DNA from: JBNJGT01 sp964473285
GTDB taxonomy: Archaea; Nanobdellota; Nanobdellia; Woesearchaeales; JACJVW01
Length of the DNA stretch: 48,626 bases
Reading direction: 5' to 3'
NCBI GenBank assembly: GCA_964473285.1
Contig: CAYYOI010000009.1
Coordinates: forward strand, 1 to 48,626
Shown here: positions 14,366 to 23,499 of the stretch, piece by piece
Layout of the letters: every line of letters begins with the position of its first letter
How positions within the stretch are numbered: position 1 is the first letter of the stretch
Translations under genes and position numbers: made by a program
The notes under the pieces: generated by a model
The model's input: the letters and a program-made list of their open reading frames with translations, nothing else
What the model was told of the DNA's origin: nothing
Databases searched by the model: none

Positions 14366-15598
14366 ATGAATCCAATTTATAACCTGCTCGTCTATGTTGT
14401 ATGGTTTTTTGCAACCTTCTTCTCTGTAGCGTTCTTTCTTTCACTTTTGGTTTATAAAGACAGGCTATTCGAGAGGAAAAAGGGCAAATACTGTCCTTTC
14501 GTAACGATCATCGTTCCTGCATTCAACGAAGAGAAAAAGATAGCAAAGACACTAAGATCGTTGAAGAGGCTTAGTTACGAGAAGATAGAGTTCATAGTGA
14601 TGAATGATGGAAGCAGGGATAAGACCTCTGATGTGGTGAGAAGGATGCTTGGTAAGGAAGACTCCAGGTTCACTTTCTTTGATAATAAGGAAAATAAGGG
14701 AAAGGCAGCGGTCCTGAATGAAGGGATAAGGGCAGCAAAAGGAGAAATCTGTGCCTGCATGGATGCTGACTCTATAGTGGAAAAGAACATGATCGAGAAG
14801 ATGCTTCCGTATTTTGAAGAGGAGAAAGTAGGGGCAGTTACAGCAAGCGTGCAGGTGTATAAGCCGAAAAAGTTCCTGCACAAGATAATAGATATGGAGT
14901 TTACCCTTGGACTTTCCTTGTTTTTGAAGATCTTCTCATTCTTTGACTGTATTTTTGTCACACCCGGACCTTTCTCACTCTACAAGAAGGAAGCGCTTGA
15001 AAGGATAGGCGGATTTAGCGAGAAGAATATCGTTGAGGATCACGAGATAGCATACAGGCTGCACGAGCATGGGTACAAGATAAGGAACTGCCTCGAGGCT
15101 AAGGTATTCACCAAACTGCCTGATACGTTCAAAGGGATATACAACCAGAGGAAAAGGTGGTATTCAGGGGCCATCCTCACCATTTTCGAGCACAGGAAGG
15201 TTCCTTTCAACAAGAGATTTGGCTTGTTCGGGTATTTCATACCATTCCATTATTCATTGATAATCCTTGGGCTGGGGCTTTTTTTTGCAGCAACATACCT
15301 TTCAATATCAAGATTCATTACAGAGACCTTGCTTTATCGGCATAACAATTTCAATTTCTGGAAGCACTTTGCCATAGAATTTGATGTGCTGCTTTACAAT
15401 AAAGTCAATATCCTTGCAATCATCATGTTCGGATTCACCCTACTGTTGATGGTAACAGGGATAATACTTACACGAAAAAGGGTCAGGGAGAGAAAGCTTG
15501 GACTATTAGGCTATCCATTCCTGTTCTTTTTATATCAAATATACTGGGGAGGTTCAATATGGGCAATATTAAGAAGAAGAAAAATAAAATGGAGGTAA
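14366..15598 (+). CDS. Membrane-bound family 2 glycosyltransferase (processive, N-acetylglucosaminyl/hyaluronan synthase-like)
   Basis: A 410-aa enzyme that probably polymerises or exports a glycan from nucleotide sugar at the inner face of the membrane. One N-terminal helix (about 8-30) precedes the GT-A domain: VTIIVPAFNEEKKI, VMNDGSRD, the DxD-type CACMDADS, the acceptor-site VEDHEIAYRL and the QRKRW motif (YNQRKRWYSG) typical of processive GT2 enzymes. Three or four C-terminal helices follow. A TATA-like AAATATTTAAAT (14339-14350) gives a leaderless start at 14366. The 3' end overlaps the next gene by 40 bp. Confidence 0.88.
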   Translation: MNPIYNLLVYVVWFFATFFSVAFFLSLLVYKDRLFERKKGKYCPFVTIIVPAFNEEKKIAKTLRSLKRLSYEKIEFIVMNDGSRDKTSDVVRRMLGKEDSRFTFFDNKENKGKAAVLNEGIRAAKGEICACMDADSIVEKNMIEKMLPYFEEEKVGAVTASVQVYKPKKFLHKIIDMEFTLGLSLFLKIFSFFDCIFVTPGPFSLYKKEALERIGGFSEKNIVEDHEIAYRLHEHGYKIRNCLEAKVFTKLPDTFKGIYNQRKRWYSGAILTIFEHRKVPFNKRFGLFGYFIPFHYSLIILGLGLFFAATYLSISRFITETLLYRHNNFNFWKHFAIEFDVLLYNKVNILAIIMFGFTLLLMVTGIILTRKRVRERKLGLLGYPFLFFLYQIYWGGSIWAILRRRKIKWR

Positions 15599-16281
15599 AA
15601 AGACTCATATTCATATTCTCATTTCTCATAACTGTATTCTTGCTTTTGACAGTTTTCATGATGGGGTCTGTGATGGACAAATCCCGCACTGATTATATCG
15701 ATGACAAGTATGCAAACATGGCAAGGGATATCTACAGGCTGCAGTCTTTTTTCCTTCTATCAGAGGCGTATGATAATGAGATGGCATGCCTTGCTTTCGA
15801 GAACAAGCTAAAGGAGCTGGATAAGACGGTCTGGGAACTGGGAGAGACAATAGAGAAATACAGGCAGGCAAGCGAGGAGTTCAGGAAGGATGAGTATTAC
15901 CTGGAGAAGAAAAAGGTCTTTAACGAGAACGAGGTGTTCTATTATCTCCTGATGCGAAAGATGATGAAGCAGTGCAATCTTTCCAAGCATACAATCCTTT
16001 ATTTCTATTCAGACTCAGAAAGTTGCAAGAAGTGTGATGACCAGTCGTTCATACTTACAGACCTGAAAAAGGATGATGAAAAAGCAGGGAGAGAAGAGAT
16101 CGCGATATTCTCATTTGACATGACATTGAACATATCCTCCCTGGATCTCCTGCAAGAATATTATGAAATTGAAGAACACCCGTGCATTGTGATAAATGAA
16201 GAGCCTTACTGTGGCATAAGAGGGCAGGAATTCATCGAGGAAAGGATATGCGAGTCTGACCCGGACATGAACCTTTGCTAG
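15559..16281 (+). CDS. Membrane-tethered thioredoxin-like protein
   Basis: 240 aa. One transmembrane helix (about residues 14-36) is followed by an exported, mostly helical region (40-135) and a C-terminal domain with a thioredoxin-like order: strand TILYFYSD, CKKC, helix, strand IAIFSFD, helix LDLLQEYYEI, then EEHPCIVIN, which places a Pro where thioredoxins have the cis-Pro, and ending EPYCG. It may handle disulfides in surface proteins such as the Cys-rich neighbour encoded opposite. The start at 15559 is supported by the SD GGAGGT (15548-15553); ATG 15589 is an alternative. It overlaps the GT2 gene by 40 bp and the convergent gene by 4 bp. Confidence 0.65.
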   Translation: MGNIKKKKNKMEVKRLIFIFSFLITVFLLLTVFMMGSVMDKSRTDYIDDKYANMARDIYRLQSFFLLSEAYDNEMACLAFENKLKELDKTVWELGETIEKYRQASEEFRKDEYYLEKKKVFNENEVFYYLLMRKMMKQCNLSKHTILYFYSDSESCKKCDDQSFILTDLKKDDEKAGREEIAIFSFDMTLNISSLDLLQEYYEIEEHPCIVINEEPYCGIRGQEFIEERICESDPDMNLC

Positions 16282-17951
16282 TCTTTCATGTTAAGAAGGA
16301 TTATCAAGATGATGAGTATGATGAATCCTGTAAGAATATAATACTTGTAGATATCAAGGAAGGAGAGGACAGAGAACCCGGGTTCTTTTGGTTCTTCTAC
16401 GCAGAGTTTAACTGCTCCTGATGAGGCCCTGCCGCCCTTGCGATCTTCAGCAACAAGTTCTATGTAGTCAACGCCTGTAAAGTTTGCAGGAGGGTCTAAT
16501 GTGACAATGGATTCATTGATACTATAATTAAGAGATACTGGTTCACCATCCACTTCGTAGAATAACTTATCTCCGTCAGGATCATTGAAATGCTTGGAAA
16601 GGTTAATCTGGAAAGATTCACCTTTGTCCCAGGTGAATGCGCAATCTGTCATTATGACCTTATCATTGATCATTGTTGCAAGAATCAGCAAGAAAAGGAT
16701 TACCAGGACAATGATTGCAATCTTTTTCCATATCGGCTTCTTTTTTGTTCTGGTCTCTTCTGGAGCAGTTCCCCCTTTTCTAGCTTTCTTGACTTCAATT
16801 CTTTTATCCTTCTCTTCTTTTTTGGGCTCTTTTTTTGACCCTATATTCCAGATGATAAGGAAAACAAGGATAAGCAGGAGAAGCAAAAGAAACAAGAGAG
16901 GGAGCAGGTATATGTTCTTGTATTCCATCTCTGACTGGGCACTAAAATCATCAAAGGTCACGGTTAGAGGATATGTGCCATAGGAGACTGAATCATTTAC
17001 ATAGGCTGTAAGGTTTATTGTTGTTGAATTTGCAATAGTGAATTCTCTTGGTGTGACCCAGGAAGGGGCCTGTATTGTTATATCCCTCTCATGAGAGGTA
17101 TTTATGGTGATAGGCAAAGAGTTGTTGCCTTTAGTGAGCTCGTAATCATGAAGCAGGATGGATGTCTCGCAGTTGTTGACTATTACATTACGAGTGACTG
17201 AATCTTCGCCACGGCTTATCTCAATGGTGAAGTTACCGGTTTCATGTGGATTTAGAATTATATGCGTGCCGTTAATCCTGGCCCATTCCTTGTCAGTTGC
17301 GGTTGCAGGGAAAGGGAATGCCCTTACCTGGCCACTGCACAGCTCAAGGTCAGGGATGGGTACGCAAATAGACTTGTTTATTGGAAATCTTTTTGATAAG
17401 CTATTCTTGTGTGAATGAACAATCAGTTCTGGATTCGCCCCTTCAATCGGCAAAGAGAGGTGCTTTTGTTCCCCAGGAAGAAGCTGGAGCGCACGGGATT
17501 CATTTCCCAAAGAAACGGTGTATGCTTCCCTGAAGGTGAGAGGATTCTCAAGGGTAAGATTGTAAAGGCCTGAGCAATCAGGTACGTTCTTTGGAGCAGT
17601 CACTGCAATGTTATCGCATCTTGATATCTCAAGTTGCTGACGCAGGATCTTCCTGGTGTCTGCCTTTATCAGGGTCTCAAGTTGGTATGTTCCTTCTGCA
17701 TCACATGGGACATTGATATGCTGGGTTATTTTTTCCTGGCCTATTATGAAAAGGTCTGATGGTGCAAGCGTCACCCAACCGGAAGCCTCACCGCTGGTAC
17801 TTAACTCAAAGATCTCAGGTGCGCCAAGGTTAGTTATTGATATTGAACTTTGTATGTCTGAGCAGGCACATGCTGCATAATCTGAAGAAGTTGCTGAAAA
17901 ATCTGCAAGGCATAAGCTTGCAAGTAATAAAAGAAAAATAAACCTTTTCAT
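16278..17951 (-). CDS. Large surface protein with signal peptide, Ig-like domains and three C-terminal membrane helices
   Basis: 557 aa. A signal peptide (FIFLLLLASLCLA, cleavage near 16) is followed by about 335 exported residues rich in beta strands, with many Cys and NxS/T sequons. Membrane helices lie at about 350-372, 413-432 and 533-553. A basic cytosolic loop (residues 373-412, with runs of KKEPKKEEKDK) separates the first two. Between helices two and three is an Ig/cadherin-like module with FNDPDGDKLFYEVDG and DYIELVAEDRKGG, the usual 'NDPDGDxLxY' cadherin-type repeat. It lies 15 bp downstream of the other surface protein, in one operon. Function unknown; it is a likely substrate of the STT3 enzyme. 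Confidence 0.75.
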   Translation of the reverse strand: MKRFIFLLLLASLCLADFSATSSDYAACACSDIQSSISITNLGAPEIFELSTSGEASGWVTLAPSDLFIIGQEKITQHINVPCDAEGTYQLETLIKADTRKILRQQLEISRCDNIAVTAPKNVPDCSGLYNLTLENPLTFREAYTVSLGNESRALQLLPGEQKHLSLPIEGANPELIVHSHKNSLSKRFPINKSICVPIPDLELCSGQVRAFPFPATATDKEWARINGTHIILNPHETGNFTIEISRGEDSVTRNVIVNNCETSILLHDYELTKGNNSLPITINTSHERDITIQAPSWVTPREFTIANSTTINLTAYVNDSVSYGTYPLTVTFDDFSAQSEMEYKNIYLLPLLFLLLLLLILVFLIIWNIGSKKEPKKEEKDKRIEVKKARKGGTAPEETRTKKKPIWKKIAIIVLVILFLLILATMINDKVIMTDCAFTWDKGESFQINLSKHFNDPDGDKLFYEVDGEPVSLNYSINESIVTLDPPANFTGVDYIELVAEDRKGGRASSGAVKLCVEEPKEPGFSVLSFLDIYKYYILTGFIILIILIILLNMKD

Positions 17952-17966
17952 GGTAAATAAAAAAAA

Positions 17967-19238
17967 TTAGTAATAGGTCTGGTCCTCATTATTCTTGTCG
18001 CCCCGGAGCTTGTTGAAACCAACAATCAATCCAAGAAGGACAAGAAGCACGACAAGTACTATCAAACCTACTTCTAAACCATCCTTTATCTTTTCCCAGT
18101 TTGTTGCTGATTCTTCATCACCAGCTGCAACCTGTGCTTTCAAAGGGATCTGCTTTAGTACCTGGGAGTCAGAGCTGATCTCGACTGAGAACATCTTTTC
18201 TCCTGCAGTAGCTTCCTCATCAGCATTCAGGTATACATAAAGAGCTCGTGTTTCTCCTGCTGCAAGCACAACTGAGTTACCAGGTGTTACCTTGACTGTA
18301 CCCCATTCTGATACACCGTCAACAGCAACATTATAGACCCTGCTCTTACTACCACTGTTAGAGATGGTAATAGGGTATACTGCGCCGCCTTCGCCTGCTA
18401 CAACTTCCATGTCAGTTGCACCAACACTGATAACTGTCTTTTCAGATTTATTCTCTTCTTCAGATTCATCATCGCAGCGCTCATCAGTTGTAATACGGAT
18501 GGTTGAGTCTTCTGTTACCTTTTCGTATCCTTCATCATAGGTGACTTCTGTCTCTACATTGTAGATGCCGCCTTCTGTGCATGAAGGGATCCTAAGGTAA
18601 AGTTCCTCTGAGGTGACTTTCTCGCCTTCCTCGATCTCATCGATATAATCTGAGTCTGAGATACCAAGGGAAGGGACCTTTACACGAACCTTTACACTGT
18701 CCTCGTCATATTCACCAAGGTTTTCTAGGCGGACAGTTGCAAGCATAGCACGTCCTGAGATTACCTCGTTTTCAGGTGAGAACAAGACATCCTTGATCTT
18801 GATTGAATGTCTGGCACCTTCCAATTCCAGAGGGAAAGTATACTCGTCAGATGGATCGGTCCTGCTTGCGACGCGAAGCCTCAAGTCATATTCGTCCTTT
18901 TCTGCGTTCTCAGGTATCCTTACTTCAAGGTTCTTATAAACTGTATCACCTGCATCGATATCAAAGATGTGTGTAGAATCAGATATCCTATCAATGTCAT
19001 TGTACTCATAACCAATGATGTCTGCCTGGAGTTCCACATCAGACTCATTTGATGAGCTGTTCATCTTTACTCTTATTTCCAGGTTGTCACCTTTTACAAT
19101 GTTTAGCTTGTCCCCTGATTCGAACTTATCTCCGTTAATCTTGATGTATTCTACGTTCGGCAGAGCAAGTGCAGCAGTTGAACTTAGCATCAAAGCTGCA
19201 ATCATCATAACTAACAACCCTATTCGTTTTCCTTCCAT
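17967..19238 (-). CDS. Secreted, membrane-anchored surface protein with Ig-like (CARDB/NEW3-type) domains
   Basis: 423 aa. Signal peptide (LLVMMIAALMLSSTAALA, cleavage near 26), then two or three beta-sandwich modules: one with KIKDVLFSPENEVISGRAMLATVRLENLG, the CARDB pattern, and one with AVYPITISNSGSKSRVYNVAVDGVSEWGTVKVTP, the NEW3 pattern. A C-terminal membrane helix (about 389-408) and a short basic tail follow, so it is anchored and faces outward. Very acidic. The G-rich GGGGGTT before the ATG and a leader of about 40-50 nt suggest a well-expressed protein, possibly part of the cell envelope layer. It heads an operon with the larger surface protein. Confidence 0.8.
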   Translation of the reverse strand: MEGKRIGLLVMMIAALMLSSTAALALPNVEYIKINGDKFESGDKLNIVKGDNLEIRVKMNSSSNESDVELQADIIGYEYNDIDRISDSTHIFDIDAGDTVYKNLEVRIPENAEKDEYDLRLRVASRTDPSDEYTFPLELEGARHSIKIKDVLFSPENEVISGRAMLATVRLENLGEYDEDSVKVRVKVPSLGISDSDYIDEIEEGEKVTSEELYLRIPSCTEGGIYNVETEVTYDEGYEKVTEDSTIRITTDERCDDESEEENKSEKTVISVGATDMEVVAGEGGAVYPITISNSGSKSRVYNVAVDGVSEWGTVKVTPGNSVVLAAGETRALYVYLNADEEATAGEKMFSVEISSDSQVLKQIPLKAQVAAGDEESATNWEKIKDGLEVGLIVLVVLLVLLGLIVGFNKLRGDKNNEDQTYY

Positions 19239-19397
19239 TTTTAACCCCCAAATTTTTTTCTTAACCAGTAGTAGCGGTTAAAATCGTTATAATATATTTA
19301 AACTTTTCTGTTTGTCTATATACATGAGTAGTCACTGTGTTTAACTATCATATAGTAACCACAACTTATATTTAAAGGTTCTGCTTATTATCACTGC
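19239..19397. promoter_or_regulatory. Divergent promoters of surface proteins and reductase
   Basis: On the minus strand GTTTAAATATATT (19291-19303) serves the surface protein gene, leaving a leader of about 30 nt with GGGGG at 19245-19249, six bases before the ATG. On the plus strand CTTATATTTAAAG (19365-19377) lies about 27 nt before the reductase ATG and implies no leader. The two promoters thus use different start modes. Confidence 0.55.
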
Positions 19398-20459
19398 ATG
19401 GCAGGGAAGATGCAACAAAAAATAGCTATAGTAGGGGGAGGGCCTGTTGGCTCTTATCTTGCATCCCTCCTCGCAAGATCATTTGATGTGACTGTGTTTG
19501 AACAGGGAGAGATTGGAAAACCAGTGCAGTGTACAGGGATAGTCACAAAGGATATTGATTCAATTGCTGCTTTGCGAAAGGAGAGGAAGGAAGCGACCAT
19601 AAATACCATCAAAAGGGCCAGGATACATTCGCCTTGCGAGAGGATGGACCTTACCTTAAGAACCAATTATATAATTGATAGAGGTGTATTTGATAGGTCG
19701 ATTGCAAAGAAAGCAAAAGACGCAGGGGCTAATTATATACATGAAAGAATAAGAAAGCTATCTTATGAGGGCCTTACAGGAAGAAAAAAGTATCCTGCAG
19801 ACATAATAATTGGTGCGGACGGGCCTGGATCCATTGTGCGCAAGCGAATCGATCCCAGGAAGATAAGATTACGGCAGGGTATACAGGCAAGAGTATTATT
19901 ACAGAATAAGAATCGTGTTGAGTTTTATCCTCATATAGGGGATTATGCATGGGCTGTGCCTGAGAATAAAGAAGTCATGCGAGTAGGATGTATAGGAAAC
20001 AAGAGGGTGTTTCGCAGATTCCTTGATTCTTTTGATGGAGACATACTGGAATTCCAGGGAGGGATGATCCCTGATTATGATCCTAGTCTTAAGACCCAGA
20101 AGGGGAATTATTATATAGTAGGGGATGCGGCAGCACAGGTGAAGGCAACAACAGGTGGAGGCTTGGTTCCGGGGCTCATTGCTGCTGAGTGCCTTGCTGA
20201 AGCACTTATTCACGGGAGAGATTATGAGAGGCTGTGGAAGAAGCACCTTGGAAAGAATATATGGGCGCACCTGGTAATCAGGAAAATGCTTGACAGGTTC
20301 TCTGAAAAGGATTTTGACCGGCTTATAAGGCTTACCAGGCAAGAAAGGATCAAAAAAATAATTGAAGAGAGCGATCGGGAAAGGCCTGTCGAGTATCTAA
20401 TGAAGCTTTTGCTGTCTGAACCGCGATACCTCTATTTCACCAAAACTTTTTTAATATAA
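19398..20459 (+). CDS. Geranylgeranyl reductase family FAD-dependent oxidoreductase
   Basis: 353-aa flavoprotein. The N-terminal dinucleotide-binding motif IAIVGGGPVGSYLASLL is followed by the family CxG motif VQCTGIV. The middle segment ADIIIGADGPGSIVRKR and the second FAD motif YYIVGDAAAQVKATTGGGLVPGL are typical of the geranylgeranyl reductase group. In archaea these enzymes saturate the isoprenoid chains of membrane lipids or of the dolichol-type glycan carrier. Sitting just before STT3, this one may act on the carrier lipid; that is inference from position. The leaderless start is set by the TATA box at 19365-19377. Confidence 0.88.
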   Translation: MAGKMQQKIAIVGGGPVGSYLASLLARSFDVTVFEQGEIGKPVQCTGIVTKDIDSIAALRKERKEATINTIKRARIHSPCERMDLTLRTNYIIDRGVFDRSIAKKAKDAGANYIHERIRKLSYEGLTGRKKYPADIIIGADGPGSIVRKRIDPRKIRLRQGIQARVLLQNKNRVEFYPHIGDYAWAVPENKEVMRVGCIGNKRVFRRFLDSFDGDILEFQGGMIPDYDPSLKTQKGNYYIVGDAAAQVKATTGGGLVPGLIAAECLAEALIHGRDYERLWKKHLGKNIWAHLVIRKMLDRFSEKDFDRLIRLTRQERIKKIIEESDRERPVEYLMKLLLSEPRYLYFTKTFLI

Positions 20460-20490
20460 ATCAAAATCCAAACCATGGAAGGGTGACAGA

Positions 20491-23460
20491 ATGGCTAAAC
20501 GAAGGCGTAAGAGTGGGGAAAACAAATCACAAAAGGACGATCAAGGGTTAGATTTTGATTCAATGATGCCATACATAAAGAAGTATGGCCCGATGTTACT
20601 TATCATTATCCCAATATTCTTTTCTATCCTGTTTCGGATTCAACCGGCATACCTTCCAATTGCTGATGAATGGGCAGAAGATACAGTCCAGAACTATTAC
20701 ATGAACATGGCACAGCAGCAGGTAGCGCAGCAGTATCCTAATCTTCCTGAAGAGCAAAAAAAGCAGTTTGCACAGGAACAGTTCCAGGAGTTTCTTACTC
20801 AAAATGAAGACCAATACAAAAAGCAGGTTGCTGATACAGCGGCAGGATTTAGGGCTCGGATGCAGGATGATTCAGGGCAGACTTATCTTTTAGCGATTGA
20901 CCCATGGGTTTGGCTTGGATATGCTGAGAATTATGTTGAGAACGGGCACATGGGTGATACGCTTAAGGAGGGAGAATCATGGTATACTCTCAGGAATGGG
21001 CGTGAAGGGCAATCTGTAGGTTCAAGATTATTTTCCCGAATCGAAGTATGGATATACTATGTGATGAACCTTTTTGGGGATTATTCCATGATGACTGCTG
21101 CATTCTATCTTCCGGTCATCCTCCTTACGCTTGCATCAGCAGCGATGTTCATCGTGGGAAAGCAGGTTGGAGGTTATGGTTTTGCAACAATCGCCTCAAC
21201 CATATTCGCAATACACAGCGGGCTTCTTGGAAGGACCGCTGCAGGTTTCTCTGATACAGACAATATAATCGCTTTTGGTGAGGCATTCACAGTGATGTTT
21301 GTTTTTCTTTGCCTGAATTCTGAGAATATCAAGAGAAAATTAATATATGGAACACTTGCAGGATTGAGCCTTGCATTCTATTCAATGAACCACAGCAGCT
21401 GGTGGCACATGCTCCATTTCATAGGAGGGGCTTTTGCAATAACCTTCGTGTACCAACTCATAATGAATAAGAAGGAGCTCTTGAAGGATTACAGGAAGGT
21501 GTTTTCCATGGAAAAAACACGCAACCTTCTTATAAGCGGATTCACGTTCTTCTTTTCAGGATGGCTCTTTACCATACTCATGAGAGTATGGTTCAATGGA
21601 TTCTCATGGGAGAATATATTCGGCTTTGTGACACAGCCAGTGGTAAAGGCATTATCATTCATACAATCCAAATCTGTGGGAGTATCTAGCGTGTGGCCGA
21701 ATGTCCTTACCACAGTTGCAGAAAGGAATACAATACCCCTCTCAAAAGTGATAGCCCAGATAGGAGGAACACTTGCGTTTGCATTAAGTGTAGTAGGGGT
21801 CTTATATCTATTCTACAAGGGAAAGAAGGATCATAAGTACATATTCCTTGGAAGTTTTCTTGCATTATGGTATATTGGTGCTATATATGCTTCAACTGAC
21901 AGTATCAGGTTCGTTGCATTCTTAGTCCCGGCATTTGGGCTTGGTATTGCAGCTTTCACAGAAAGCCTTGAGAAAGGGGTAACAAAATTATCAAGAAGCA
22001 TCAATATCAGTACAATGTTTGCAAAACCATTGGTATACCTTGCAGTCTTTGTGGTAATACTTTTGCCTTTGTTCTCATCTGCAGCGGCAACTGCAAAACA
22101 GGAAGTTCCGAGCATGAATGATGCATGGTATGAGAGCCTTACAGGCATCAAGGATGCAACAGAGGATGCAATCATCACATCCTGGTGGGATTTCGGGCAC
22201 TGGTTTGTGACAATCGCTGATCGGAGAGTGACATTTGATGGTGGAGACCAGGGAGAGCGGATCCACTGGGTAGGAAAGACTCTTTTGACAGAGAATGAGA
22301 CTCTGTCTGTGGGGACCCTTCGGATGCTCAATTGCGGGCAGGAGAAACCGCCGCATATCCTTGAGAAATATCTTGATAATGATACTGTTGAGGCTGTAAG
22401 TATCCTTGATGAGATCATGGTGCTTGAAACAGAGGATGCACGGGATTACCTTGAAGATTACGGGTTCTCAGATGATGCAGTAAGGGAGGTTCTCAATTAT
22501 ACGCACTGTGCAGAACCAGGAAAGGAACTGATCCCGCAGTTCTACATCACATCAGATGACATGGTTGGAAAAGCAGGCGTATGGGGACATTTCGGCAGCT
22601 GGAATTTCACCAAGGCATCCATGTATAATAAGGTCAATAAGAAGAAGCAGGCTGAAGGAGTGCAGATCCTGCAGGATGAATTCGGATTTGATGAGAACAG
22701 TGCAGTGCAGATGTACTTTGAGATAAGGTCTGCTGATGCTGACCAATGGATATCAGGATGGCCTGGATATTTCGAGATGAGCAACTGCCAGGGGGATGGA
22801 GATATAGTTACATGCGGTAACGGATTACAGGTTGATCTTTCCACAATGGATGCTTCAATCCAGACGCAACAGGGAAAAATGCAGCCAGAGACCCTCACTT
22901 ATGCTACTGCCGAGGATGTGGTAGAGAAAGAATTTGACAGTAATTCGGGTTTTGCAGCAGCACTCATTCCTTCAGGAGATGGATATCAGAGCATATTCAT
23001 GGATCCTTTGCAATCCAGCTCAGTTTTTACAAGACTGTACTTTTATGAGGGGCATGGTATGGAGTGCTTTGACAAGTTCTCCTACAAGCAAAGCTTCACA
23101 GGAAACGAGATCTATATTTGGGAAGTTGACTGGGAGTGTTCTTCAAAGAACATCGTCTATGGAGAAGATGAAGAGATTCATGCAAAGCATATCCTGGTCT
23201 CTACAGACAACCGGACAGAGGAGGAAGCCCTGGAACTGGCCCAGAATATTTCTGAAAGAATCAATGAGACCAATTTTGAGGATCTAGCAAGAGATTATTC
23301 AGAAGGGCCATCTGCATCTAATGGTGGAGATCTTGGAAGCTTTGGTAAGGGACAGATGGTTCCGGCGTTTGATGATGTGGCTTTCGATCTGGAAATCGAT
23401 GAGGTTAGCGAGCCTGTGCTGACTGAATTCGGCTACCATATCATCAAAAGGATAGAATGA
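20491..23460 (+). CDS. aglB: STT3/AglB oligosaccharyltransferase fused to a C-terminal parvulin (PpiC) domain
   Basis: Transfers a lipid-linked glycan to Asn in NxS/T sequons on the outer face of the membrane. 989 aa. After a basic N-terminus and the first helix comes a large external loop with a Gln/Glu-rich helical insert (about 60-125) and LLAIDPWVWLGYAENYVENG. The second acidic motif is GFSDTDNII (D255-D257). The TIXE-type motif is TVAE (408-411). WWDFGH, the catalytic WWDYG equivalent, is at 565-570. DMVGKAGVWG probably corresponds to the DK/MI motif. Residues about 897-989 are a parvulin prolyl isomerase: HAKHILVS, FEDLARDYSEGPSASNGGDLG, FGKGQMVPAFDDVAF and EFGYHIIK. No frame change or stop separates the two parts. 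SD GGGTGA lies four bases before the ATG. Confidence 0.93.
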   Translation: MAKRRRKSGENKSQKDDQGLDFDSMMPYIKKYGPMLLIIIPIFFSILFRIQPAYLPIADEWAEDTVQNYYMNMAQQQVAQQYPNLPEEQKKQFAQEQFQEFLTQNEDQYKKQVADTAAGFRARMQDDSGQTYLLAIDPWVWLGYAENYVENGHMGDTLKEGESWYTLRNGREGQSVGSRLFSRIEVWIYYVMNLFGDYSMMTAAFYLPVILLTLASAAMFIVGKQVGGYGFATIASTIFAIHSGLLGRTAAGFSDTDNIIAFGEAFTVMFVFLCLNSENIKRKLIYGTLAGLSLAFYSMNHSSWWHMLHFIGGAFAITFVYQLIMNKKELLKDYRKVFSMEKTRNLLISGFTFFFSGWLFTILMRVWFNGFSWENIFGFVTQPVVKALSFIQSKSVGVSSVWPNVLTTVAERNTIPLSKVIAQIGGTLAFALSVVGVLYLFYKGKKDHKYIFLGSFLALWYIGAIYASTDSIRFVAFLVPAFGLGIAAFTESLEKGVTKLSRSINISTMFAKPLVYLAVFVVILLPLFSSAAATAKQEVPSMNDAWYESLTGIKDATEDAIITSWWDFGHWFVTIADRRVTFDGGDQGERIHWVGKTLLTENETLSVGTLRMLNCGQEKPPHILEKYLDNDTVEAVSILDEIMVLETEDARDYLEDYGFSDDAVREVLNYTHCAEPGKELIPQFYITSDDMVGKAGVWGHFGSWNFTKASMYNKVNKKKQAEGVQILQDEFGFDENSAVQMYFEIRSADADQWISGWPGYFEMSNCQGDGDIVTCGNGLQVDLSTMDASIQTQQGKMQPETLTYATAEDVVEKEFDSNSGFAAALIPSGDGYQSIFMDPLQSSSVFTRLYFYEGHGMECFDKFSYKQSFTGNEIYIWEVDWECSSKNIVYGEDEEIHAKHILVSTDNRTEEEALELAQNISERINETNFEDLARDYSEGPSASNGGDLGSFGKGQMVPAFDDVAFDLEIDEVSEPVLTEFGYHIIKRIE

Positions 23461-23499
23461 TTCACAAGATTTAAAAGCAATTTTCTTTTCTTATTCCTG

